A program made the position numbers and the translations under genes. Source: Paenalcaligenes hominis_A (GTDB taxonomy: Bacteria; Pseudomonadota; Gammaproteobacteria; Burkholderiales; Burkholderiaceae_B). Taken from it: a stretch of 64,000 nucleotides of DNA. Every line of letters begins with the position of its first letter. Within the stretch, counting starts at the first letter, position 1. This document shows, piece by piece, positions 17,659-25,306 of the stretch. The stretch is from NCBI RefSeq assembly GCF_041359055.1, contig NZ_JBGJKZ010000005.1:171523-235522 (forward strand). Direction: 5' to 3'. Under the pieces are notes generated by a model that saw only the letters and a list, made by a program, of their open reading frames with translations, made no database searches and had not been told where the DNA came from.

Positions 17659-17664
17659 TATAAT
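17659..17664 (+). promoter_or_regulatory. Possible -10 box for the DUF4214 gene
   Basis: A perfect TATAAT in the AT-rich part of the 321-bp gap 17609-17929. No good -35 match lies 16-18 bp upstream. If used, the mRNA leader would be about 260 nt. Confidence 0.35.
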
Positions 17665-17862
17665 TAATGTATGGTTGGCAACCAAAGGCTTGTGTTTTAG
17701 CTCAGGCGTGCTTGTATGCGCTCTTTGCTACACGTGTCCAAAGTAAACAGTGCTTTTCATCTATTTTTTGATTTGGCACAATGAAATTGATAGTTGCATG
17801 GGTTGTGCTACTTGCTCAATGCAAGGGGCTTTGAAGTAATAGGCTATGTTAGATTTACTGCT

Positions 17863-17920
17863 GATTCGAGTCGCACTCGAATCTATAGGTACCTACTAAG
17901 TACCAAAAATCCTTAAGGAG
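17863..17920 (+). promoter_or_regulatory. Tandem leader hairpins and ribosome-binding site of the DUF4214 gene
   Basis: GATTCGAGT-CGC-ACTCGAATC (17863-17883) is a perfect 9-bp stem with a 3-nt loop. It is followed by GGTAC-N7-GTACC (17888-17904) and the Shine-Dalgarno AAGGAG (17915-17920), 9 nt before the ATG. Such 5' hairpins often stabilise abundant mRNAs, as for S-layer transcripts; function here is inferred. Confidence 0.6.
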
Positions 17921-17929
17921 ACTACTCAT

Positions 17930-20038
17930 ATGTCAGTAACTAAAGATCAAGCAACCGCTCTATACGCTGCCGTATTTAATCGCGCTCCCGACCAAAATGG
18001 TCTTAACTTCTGGACTGCACAAGAAAACTTTGTGGTTATGTCCGAAGGCTTCGTTACTCACCCTGTGTTCACAGAACAGTACGGCGAGAAAACCAACGAA
18101 GAGTTCGTTAAAGCTATCTACGAAAACGTATTACAAGGCCAAGGCGACGCCGAAGGTATCGAGTTCTGGGTTAACGCCCTAGACAACGGTATAAGCCGCG
18201 GCGAGTTCCTAGCCGAGTTCATCGACGCTGCGCTTGCTTACGACGGTGACGACGCTGATGCCTTGCTACGCAAAGCTGCGTTGGATAACAAAGTGGCTGT
18301 GGGTCTATATTTCACAGAAGAAATGGGTGCCGCTTCCAACCTATCCGAAGACGTTGATCCTAGTTCAGCTGATGTAGTGAACGATCCCGCCTACAAAGCT
18401 GCTGCTGAAGCCATCGCTAACGTAACCGCAGACCCAGCCACTGTCGAAGCCGCTAAAGCGGAAATCGATAAAAATGTTCCTCTAGACAACACTGCTATTG
18501 CAGAGGCTGCTGAAGTCTACCAAGAAAAGCTAGACGCTAAAGCAGGTGCTGAGAAAGCTCAAGTTGAAGCCGCTAAAGCTGCAGACAAAGCGTTGGATTT
18601 AGAAGAGGCCGATGAAAACGGCAACGTAGCCGTAGATAATGTTGTAACTGCAGTGAATGGCGCTGTAGATTATGCAGAAACTGCTGTACGTACTACTGGT
18701 GAAATTGACGACGCTCTGAAAGTAACAGAGGAAACCATTGCTACAGCTCGTGAATCCTTAACAGCTGATCTTAATGCAGCTAAGGCCGATGTAGCTGCGT
18801 TGAAAAAGCAGAACGCCGCTGCAGTGAACTTACAAGAAAAACTGACAGCTTACGACAATACCGCTAAAGAAATAAACGAAACCGTAACCGCTTATGGGGC
18901 TGAATCGGCCAAATTTGGTGCGTTAAATGGTTTTGAAGGCGAGTGGAACTCATTAGAAAATGCAAATGATGCTAAAGAGTTTAAAGTAAGTGTTGCTGAT
19001 GTTGAGCTGACAGTTGAAAAAGGTCAGCTTAAAGTAAGTGGCGAAAAAGAGGATGTTGATGCCTTTAACAAGCTAAAAGGTGTTGATGCCTATAAAGAGC
19101 AGGTGTTAGCTTTACATGGCAACATTGCTAAGCAAGCTGCCGCCGAAAAAGCAGTAGCTACAGCAGCATTGGCTGCACTACGCGATAACAAATACCAAGC
19201 TTTTGATGAAAATGGTAAATCCGTAGCATGGTCTTTAGTATCTGTTGATGAAAACGGTGAGTTAGCTGTAAAAGAGCCTGCTACAGCTGTTGGTTTAGCC
19301 GATAAAGAAGGCAAGCTTGATGCTGATACAACAATCGAAGGTCAACTATTTACTGTAGATGGTATCGATGAAAGTATAGGCGAAGTTATTGAAGACTCAG
19401 CATCTCTAGATGGTAGCCAGTTACCAGAAGGTTTACTTAACGCCGCAGAGGCCAGCGCTGAGTTTGTTGAGGCTGCCTCTGATGCAGAAAACGCTTTAGC
19501 TGACTTTAACAAAGCCGTAGATCATTACAATGCAGCCCTAGAGCAGCAAAGTTTGCTAAAAGATGCCGCTAATGTAGTTGCAGACGCAGATAAAGCAATT
19601 GAAACCGCTGAGAAAGCATTTGAAGATCTAGGCGTTCAGTTAGTTAAAGTTAATGGCAGTAACGAGTACAATGGCGACGTTTACAACGAAGACGATGCTG
19701 ACCAGTTAGCTGATCTTTTCGTTTACGATGCTAAAGATGAAGTTACTGTTAACAACTTCGACGGCAAAGACTTGTTCTACTTCGGTGACAAGGCGGAGGC
19801 TCTAATCGTATTGGAGGCTGGGTTTGATGCAGCTAAAGGCAACCTAGGTGGTGACAATAGCGTACTAGAAATCTTTGCTATCCAAGACGGTGACAATACA
19901 GTTTTGTATGTTGAAAAAGCAGCCTTTGCTGGCGCTTCTTCTACACCAGCTGAAGATAATGGCGATCTAGTCGAGATCACCCTAACAGGTGTTCAAGCTG
20001 ACGAGCTAGTCTTAGACAATGGCTTCTTGCACTTCTAA
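17930..20038 (+). CDS. Large acidic DUF4214 protein, probable type I secreted surface protein
   Basis: A 702-residue protein with no signal peptide, no membrane helix and no cysteine that I can find, and rich in Ala, Asp, Glu and Lys. An N-terminal DUF4214 domain (about 3-110) shows 'ALYAAVFNRAPDQNGLNFW' and 'GQGDAEGIEFWVNALDNG'. Ala/Glu/Lys helical coiled-coil segments occupy about 150-320, 390-420 and 500-575. A beta-rich C-terminus (about 590-702) has 'VTVNNFDGKDLFYFGD' and ends ELVLDNGFLHF, the hydrophobic tail expected of a type I secretion signal. Classic GGxGxDxxx repeats are absent. Its position directly after the ATPase, adaptor and acyltransferase genes makes it the probable substrate, perhaps an S-layer-like protein. 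Codon use is strongly biased, as in highly expressed genes. A terminator follows. Confidence 0.75.
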   Translation: MSVTKDQATALYAAVFNRAPDQNGLNFWTAQENFVVMSEGFVTHPVFTEQYGEKTNEEFVKAIYENVLQGQGDAEGIEFWVNALDNGISRGEFLAEFIDAALAYDGDDADALLRKAALDNKVAVGLYFTEEMGAASNLSEDVDPSSADVVNDPAYKAAAEAIANVTADPATVEAAKAEIDKNVPLDNTAIAEAAEVYQEKLDAKAGAEKAQVEAAKAADKALDLEEADENGNVAVDNVVTAVNGAVDYAETAVRTTGEIDDALKVTEETIATARESLTADLNAAKADVAALKKQNAAAVNLQEKLTAYDNTAKEINETVTAYGAESAKFGALNGFEGEWNSLENANDAKEFKVSVADVELTVEKGQLKVSGEKEDVDAFNKLKGVDAYKEQVLALHGNIAKQAAAEKAVATAALAALRDNKYQAFDENGKSVAWSLVSVDENGELAVKEPATAVGLADKEGKLDADTTIEGQLFTVDGIDESIGEVIEDSASLDGSQLPEGLLNAAEASAEFVEAASDAENALADFNKAVDHYNAALEQQSLLKDAANVVADADKAIETAEKAFEDLGVQLVKVNGSNEYNGDVYNEDDADQLADLFVYDAKDEVTVNNFDGKDLFYFGDKAEALIVLEAGFDAAKGNLGGDNSVLEIFAIQDGDNTVLYVEKAAFAGASSTPAEDNGDLVEITLTGVQADELVLDNGFLHF

Positions 20039-20084
20039 TCGTTAATGCTGTATTAAGTTTTTAACTCAATACAGATAATGATTT

Positions 20085-20121
20085 AAACCCTCCCCCGACT
20101 TCGGTTAGGGGAGGGTTTTTG
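20085..20121 (+). terminator. Rho-independent terminator after the DUF4214 gene
   Basis: AAACCCTCCCC pairs with GGGGAGGGTTT around a loop containing CTTCGG, followed by a T-run. Very GC-rich stem, hence strong. Confidence 0.95.
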
Positions 20122-20215
20122 TTTATGAGGTGATAAGGTCTGCATGCTCTGCTTACCTTATGTCACTAGCGGACGGTGTATGATTAAAGAAGCCTGTTAT
20201 TTTTGGAGTCAATGT

Positions 20216-20986
20216 ATGAGTGCAAACTATCAAATTCTTAACCAAAATCACTCCGAGCAGTTTTATTGGATTCCGCCTGCTAATCTAAGCTACATTGCAG
20301 GTCAGCCACTGCTACCTTTGCATGCGGGCGAGCTGGCGTTGGCGGCATCCACCATGCCAGTGGCTATCACGCAGTTGGGTGGTGTGTGGCAGTTGGTTGC
20401 TGTGGCAGGGCTGCAGCCGCAACACAATTTATTTGTCTTAAACGGCGAGTGGCTAGGTCGGTATCAACCGCGTTGCATCAGCACTTACGATTTTGATTTG
20501 CACCAAATGGGCAAGGCCGCATTTTTACGCTTTAATTTATCTGGCAAACTCGCTGCGCAAGCCGACAGTCTAGGGGCGCAGCCGTTAATGCAGGGCGATG
20601 GTAGCCTAACGCCAGCGGTTCAGACCATTCAAGATCAGTTACTCAAAGACGCGCCTTTGTTTGCCCGTACTCAGCAGGCGGTACAGGCTCTGGCGGATGC
20701 TCAGGTATTGATGCCTTGGCCCACTGCATTGGTAGACGCGTTAGGCATGAAGCTGCCCGAGCTGTATTGTTTAAACGAGGCCGCTCTAGCTAAGCTGCCC
20801 GATGCCGATTTTTTGGCGTTGCGTCAAGCCCAAGCCCTAGGGATAGGCTATGGGGTGAATATGTCATTGCAGCAGGGACATCTTCTATTGCGTTTGCAAC
20901 GTCATAACCCGGCCGTGGACAGTGCGGATCAGGTGGATGTCCTGTTTGGTTCCAAGGGCGATGACACCATTCGCTTTAATTTTTAA
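20216..20986 (+). CDS. SapC-family protein
   Basis: A 256-residue protein of the SapC family, named from the sapCDEF genes linked to S-layer protein secretion in Campylobacter fetus; the biochemical role is not known. Recognisable family segments are 'HAGELALAASTMPVAI', 'LFVLNGEWLGRYQPRCI' and 'YCLNEAALAKLPDADFLALR'. I start at ATG 20216 (MSANYQIL), which has GGAG 7 nt upstream; 24 more residues are open upstream without a ribosome-binding site. The chain ends GSKGDDTIRFNF, which looks like half an RTX nonapeptide followed by an aromatic tail and could be a secretion signal. It lies between two terminators and is therefore monocistronic. Confidence 0.82.
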   Translation: MSANYQILNQNHSEQFYWIPPANLSYIAGQPLLPLHAGELALAASTMPVAITQLGGVWQLVAVAGLQPQHNLFVLNGEWLGRYQPRCISTYDFDLHQMGKAAFLRFNLSGKLAAQADSLGAQPLMQGDGSLTPAVQTIQDQLLKDAPLFARTQQAVQALADAQVLMPWPTALVDALGMKLPELYCLNEAALAKLPDADFLALRQAQALGIGYGVNMSLQQGHLLLRLQRHNPAVDSADQVDVLFGSKGDDTIRFNF

Positions 20987-21020
20987 TCACCGTATATGCT
21001 GTGGTGCTGACTAAGACCAT

Positions 21021-21048
21021 AAAAAGGTAGCTGCGGCTGCCTTTTTTT
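21021..21048 (+). terminator. Rho-independent terminator after the SapC-family gene
   Basis: AAAGGTAGC-TGCG-GCTGCCTTT, with one G-U pair in the stem, followed by a run of T. Confidence 0.88.
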
Positions 21049-21119
21049 CTCGTAACGCGTGCAGTCTAAGTCAGTATGCTATGCTAACTTCCATCTAAAC
21101 CTTGGTAGAAAAAATCACT

Positions 21120-22316
21120 ATGGATGCGGGTTTTTATCGTGCCTTTGAAGACAGGCATCGCGGCTCACGGGCGTTGATTTCCCAGCGTTTGCAGGCGTAT
21201 CGTCCTTTTTATGTGCCCTTTACACAGACCGCTGGTGCGGCACCCACGGCATTAGATATTGGTTGTGGTCGGGGTGAGTGGGTCGAGCTACTACAGCAGC
21301 AGGGGTTTCAGGTGCAGGGTATTGATCTGGATGCTGGAATGATTCGGGATGCTGAGCCGCTGGGTCTGCCGTTGGTGCAGGGCGATGGTTTGCTGTGCTT
21401 AGCGCAGCAAACAGCGCAAACTCTGAACTTGATTTCTGCTTTTCATGTGGTCGAGCATATCCCTTTTCAGGCTGTGATGCAGCTAGCGCGGGATGCGCTA
21501 CGTGCGTTAAAGCCAGGCGGTTTACTTATTTTAGAGACCCCTAACCCAGAAAATATAATGGTGGGTAGCCATTATTTTTATTTGGATCCGTCGCATGTCA
21601 AGCCCATACCACCAGCATTGTTAAGCTTTGCGCTAGAGTACGCGGGTTTTGAGCGGGTGCGGGTGGTGCGTTTAAACGAGGCCACCACGTTGCATGAGTC
21701 CGATCATCACGTGTCTTTGTACGAGGTGTTAGCGGGTGCTAGCCCCGATTATTCCATTGTGGCGCAAAAAGCCGGTCCAGCGGCGTATGTGCAGCAGTGG
21801 GATGCGGCGTTTGCGCAGGGGTTTGGGGTCGAGTTAGAGCAGTTGACTGGGCGTTATCAGCAGCAGTGGCAAGCACAGCTGCACGCGCAGCATCAGCACG
21901 CACAGGTATTGCGCGAGCAAATTGGGCAGTTGCAGCAGCAGTACCAACAGCAACAGCAGCAGCTCGTGCGTTTAGAGCGTCTTTTTTATTCGTACACCTT
22001 GATGGGTGTGGGTTTGCGGGTGGGCCGTTACAGTAAACGAGTCGTCAAAGCTGTGTTGCGTTTTTTTTTAAATCATTTTGATAAGCGCGCCGAGAAAAAC
22101 CCGCAGCTGCGGCATTTTGTACGGGCGCAGTTGGGACGTGTACCGGCCCTACAGCGCCGTATCCATCGGGTTACGCAAACTCACGTACCCGAGCCAACTG
22201 CACCTAGTGTGCCGTCTACCAGTTCATCGGCTTCTTCCTCGCACCGCTTAGGCACACAGGAGCAGCAGCTGTTTAATGCGTTGCAACAGGCTCAAACACA
22301 TCACAAGGGTGAATAA
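21120..22316 (+). CDS. SAM-dependent methyltransferase with C-terminal coiled coil, candidate O-chain terminator
   Basis: About 398 residues. An N-terminal class I methyltransferase (about 1-220) has motif I ALDIGCGRGEW, the acidic 'GIDLD' and 'SAFHVVEHIPF', and 'LKPGGLLILETPNPEN'. It is followed by a Gln-rich coiled coil (about 245-285) and a basic tail. This layout recalls WbdD-type chain terminators, in which a methyltransferase is joined to a long coiled coil that measures polymer length; the kinase domain of E. coli O9a WbdD is missing here. Start ATG 21120 is chosen; a TTG at 21102 is possible. The stop overlaps the ATG of the two-domain glycosyltransferase gene (TAATG), so the pair is coupled. 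With Wzt_C nearby, capping of the D-rhamnan is a reasonable inference. Confidence 0.7.
   Translation: MDAGFYRAFEDRHRGSRALISQRLQAYRPFYVPFTQTAGAAPTALDIGCGRGEWVELLQQQGFQVQGIDLDAGMIRDAEPLGLPLVQGDGLLCLAQQTAQTLNLISAFHVVEHIPFQAVMQLARDALRALKPGGLLILETPNPENIMVGSHYFYLDPSHVKPIPPALLSFALEYAGFERVRVVRLNEATTLHESDHHVSLYEVLAGASPDYSIVAQKAGPAAYVQQWDAAFAQGFGVELEQLTGRYQQQWQAQLHAQHQHAQVLREQIGQLQQQYQQQQQQLVRLERLFYSYTLMGVGLRVGRYSKRVVKAVLRFFLNHFDKRAEKNPQLRHFVRAQLGRVPALQRRIHRVTQTHVPEPTAPSVPSTSSSASSSHRLGTQEQQLFNALQQAQTHHKGE
21926..21964 (+). repeat. CAG/CAA-rich microsatellite coding a Gln tract
   Basis: An irregular run of CAG and CAA codons in the methyltransferase gene encodes a Gln-rich heptad region (QLQQQYQQQQQQL). 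It could vary in length by slippage without losing frame. Confidence 0.8.
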
Positions 22317-25198
22317 TGCGTATTGTTTTGGATTGGTCCAAGGCCTCGGTGCTGCCAGAGCAAATGCAGCCCGAGACACGTCAGGAGTGGCAGCACAGTA
22401 TTCAGCAGCTTCAAGCACAGCACGAGGTGCTAGTGTTGTTAGAGGGTACTCACCCGCATCAGGCGATGCGCCATCGGCTTTTTTTACAAACTTGTGTTGC
22501 AGCTGAGGCCATTCATGTGTGGTTTGCGCCCCCTGCATCTGATGACTCGGTGGCGCAGTCCGCTGCGATGTTATTGCATCAGCACGCTGTGCAGGCCTTA
22601 AAGGCAGATTGGGTACACGAAGTAGTGTTAACGGCAACAGGCCAGCCGCCGATATGGGCACAGACGCTGCCCTCCTTACCTGCTGTGCACGAGGCATCTG
22701 CGTCGTCAGCCTCCAAGCCTACCTTAGTAATGGTATCGCCTTTGTTGCCAACGCGAACGGGGGTGGCGAATTATACGTCTAGGCTGTTGCCGCTTTTATC
22801 GCACTACTATGATATTGTGGTGGTGCCCGATCAGGAAACCCTGACCGACCCGTGGGTGCTAGCGCATGCTCAAGTTAAAGACAGTGCTTGGTTACTAGAG
22901 CACGGACATACGGTGGATCGTGTGGTGTATCAGATGGGCAATTCGGCCATGCATGCCTATATATGGCCTTTGATGCGGGCTATTCCGGGCGTGGTGGTGT
23001 TGCACGATTTTTATTTAGGAGGTTGGGTAGAGGGTTACGAACGCGATCATGGCCCAGCTGGTTTGTGGGAAAAGCATCTTTACGAGTCGCATGGCTATGC
23101 GGCGCTTAGGTATTTGCGCGATCACGAGGCCGATGCCACGTATCGTTACCCGGCAAATTTTGATTGCATTCGTTTTGCGCGCGGTCTGATTAGTCATTCT
23201 TTGTATTCTAAGCAGCTCACCCAGCACTGGTATGGGGCGCAAGCCGCGCAACATTGGGCGGTTATTCCTTTGTTATGTAAAGATTACACTTTGCCATCGC
23301 GCGAGGTGGCGCGGGAACAGCTGGGTCTGGTCGAGGACGATTTTCTGGTGTGCAGTTTTGGTTTTTTAGGAAAGACCAAGTTAAATCATCGCCTTTTGGC
23401 TAGTTGGTTAAGCAGTGATTTAGCACACGATCCGCGTTGTCATCTGGTTTTTGTGGGGGAAAATAATCCCGAGACCTATGGTCAGGCGTTGGTTGATACC
23501 ATTCAACACAGTGGACAGACAAAGCATATTACTATTACGGGTTTTGCTTCGCACCAGCAATACCAAAACTATTTAGCGGCTGCTGACGTCGTGGTGCAGT
23601 TACGTTCCTTATCTCGTGGTGAGTCCTCGGCCACAGTGCTGGATGGTATGGCGGCGGGTTTGGCAGTGATTATGAATGCCAATGGTGCATTTGCGGAAAT
23701 CAATCAGGATGCAGTTTGGATGCTGCCCGATGCATTTAGTGATGAGCAACTTGTTCAGGCATTACATACTTTGCACGAGGATGCCGCACGGCGTCAGCAG
23801 TTGGGGCAGCGCGCTTTGGCAGAGGTACAGCATGTGCACCACCCCCAGCAGTGTGCGCAGCGCTATTACGACGCCATCGAACAGTTTTACGCGGTTCCTC
23901 ATGGCTACGATGTGGCCCACGCTGTGGGGTCAGTGCTTGCGCCGCAGGCCACGGCTTTCCATTTTAGGCAGCTAGCTCGGGCCATTGCTGCTACGTATCC
24001 GACGCCGGTGCCTCAGAAACGGCTTTTTATTGATATGACAGCGACTTTGCATCATGACCTTCGCACCGGTATCGAACGTGTGGTACGGGCGTTGTCAGTG
24101 GCGTTGCTTAACGAGTCATTGGCACAGGGGGAGTTTTATTTAGAGCCAGTGTATTTGGCTGAGGACGACGGCCATTGGCAGTATCGCTACGCACGTCGGC
24201 ATACGCTACCACAGGTGGACGCGCACCGCAGTTATCCGCTCTTACACGATGAGGTGGTGGAGTTCGGGGCTGGCGACACCTTGTTGGGTTTGGATTTGTC
24301 TGGGCATTTTATGCAGCAGGCTGATCAAGATGGTTTATTTCAACGTCTGCAACTTCAGGGGGTAACGGTGTACTGGATGCTGTATGATTTGTTGCCCATT
24401 CAAATACCAGAGGTGTTCCCTCCGGGTGCAGATCAGCAGCATGAGCAGTGGTTAGAGCGCATTGCTACCTTTGATGGGGTGATTGCCATTTCCAAAACGG
24501 TAGCCGATGCTTTTGCTGAGTGGCGCGCCCAGCAAACTCACTTAGCCTTAAAACCCACGTATTTAATTCAGTGGGCGCATTTGGGCGCAGATATTGTTAA
24601 CTCTGATCCATCCCAAGGAATGCCACCGCAGGCCGAGCATTTGCTGCAGAAAATTCGTAGCAAACCGACATTTTTAATGGTCGGTACCATCGAGCCCCGT
24701 AAAGGCCATGTACAGGTGCTGGAGGCCATGACACTGTTGTGGCGTAAAGGGGTGGACGTTAATCTGGTGGTGGTGGGGCGCGAGGGTTGGAGGGGGTTGG
24801 AACCCAACGCGCGGCGCACCATTCCTCAGGCCATTTATGGGCTTAGCCAGTTAAAACGTAATTTGTATTGGTTTAATGACGCCAGTGATGAGTTTGTCGA
24901 GCAGTTGTACCAAAGCAGTTCTGCCTTGATTGCGGCGTCGTTTGGTGAAGGGTTTGGATTGCCTTTGATCGAGGCGGCGCAACACCAATTGTCCATTATT
25001 GCGCGGGATTTGCCGGTGTTTCGCGAGGTCGCTGGCGACCATGCTTTTTTCTTTCATGCGGATACCGCCCAGCAGTTGGCAGAGGCTTTAATACAGTGGC
25101 TTGAGCAGCGTACTCCGACGTCTGCTGATATGCCATGGCAAACGTGGCAACAAATGGCAAAGCAGGTGGTAGCGCATTTGGGTTTCACGGCGTCGTAA
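22316..25198 (+). CDS. Large bifunctional (two-domain) family 4 glycosyltransferase
   Basis: A 960-residue protein with a poorly recognised N-terminal segment (1-135) and two successive GT4 modules. Module 1 (about 140-530) has 'SPLLPTRTGVANYTSRLLP' and 'VVLHDFYLGG'. Module 2 (about 570-950) has 'DLRTGIERVVRALS', 'MLYDLLPIQIPEVFPP', 'FLMVGTIEPRKGHVQVLEAM' and an EX7E motif 'EGFGLPLIE'. Tandem GT4 enzymes of this kind (WbdA-like) make alternating linkages in homopolymeric O-antigens. Its coupling to the methyltransferase mirrors the WbdA-WbdD pairing of E. coli O9a, which supports a polymerase-plus-terminator reading; donor and linkages remain unknown. Confidence 0.83.
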   Translation: MRIVLDWSKASVLPEQMQPETRQEWQHSIQQLQAQHEVLVLLEGTHPHQAMRHRLFLQTCVAAEAIHVWFAPPASDDSVAQSAAMLLHQHAVQALKADWVHEVVLTATGQPPIWAQTLPSLPAVHEASASSASKPTLVMVSPLLPTRTGVANYTSRLLPLLSHYYDIVVVPDQETLTDPWVLAHAQVKDSAWLLEHGHTVDRVVYQMGNSAMHAYIWPLMRAIPGVVVLHDFYLGGWVEGYERDHGPAGLWEKHLYESHGYAALRYLRDHEADATYRYPANFDCIRFARGLISHSLYSKQLTQHWYGAQAAQHWAVIPLLCKDYTLPSREVAREQLGLVEDDFLVCSFGFLGKTKLNHRLLASWLSSDLAHDPRCHLVFVGENNPETYGQALVDTIQHSGQTKHITITGFASHQQYQNYLAAADVVVQLRSLSRGESSATVLDGMAAGLAVIMNANGAFAEINQDAVWMLPDAFSDEQLVQALHTLHEDAARRQQLGQRALAEVQHVHHPQQCAQRYYDAIEQFYAVPHGYDVAHAVGSVLAPQATAFHFRQLARAIAATYPTPVPQKRLFIDMTATLHHDLRTGIERVVRALSVALLNESLAQGEFYLEPVYLAEDDGHWQYRYARRHTLPQVDAHRSYPLLHDEVVEFGAGDTLLGLDLSGHFMQQADQDGLFQRLQLQGVTVYWMLYDLLPIQIPEVFPPGADQQHEQWLERIATFDGVIAISKTVADAFAEWRAQQTHLALKPTYLIQWAHLGADIVNSDPSQGMPPQAEHLLQKIRSKPTFLMVGTIEPRKGHVQVLEAMTLLWRKGVDVNLVVVGREGWRGLEPNARRTIPQAIYGLSQLKRNLYWFNDASDEFVEQLYQSSSALIAASFGEGFGLPLIEAAQHQLSIIARDLPVFREVAGDHAFFFHADTAQQLAEALIQWLEQRTPTSADMPWQTWQQMAKQVVAHLGFTAS

Positions 25199-25306
25199 TG
25201 ATGATTTGAAGCGCGTTTGGGGTAAGTATGGCCATTTTTAGCCAAGCGCTGGAGGTGATATCGCTATAATTACCCCATTCGTGTTAGACCCTTATAAGAA
25301 TACCCA

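Noticed and set aside
19600..20038. RTX nonapeptide repeats in the DUF4214 protein
   Set aside because: The C-terminus is Asp/Gly-rich but no tandem GGxGxDxxx units can be read.
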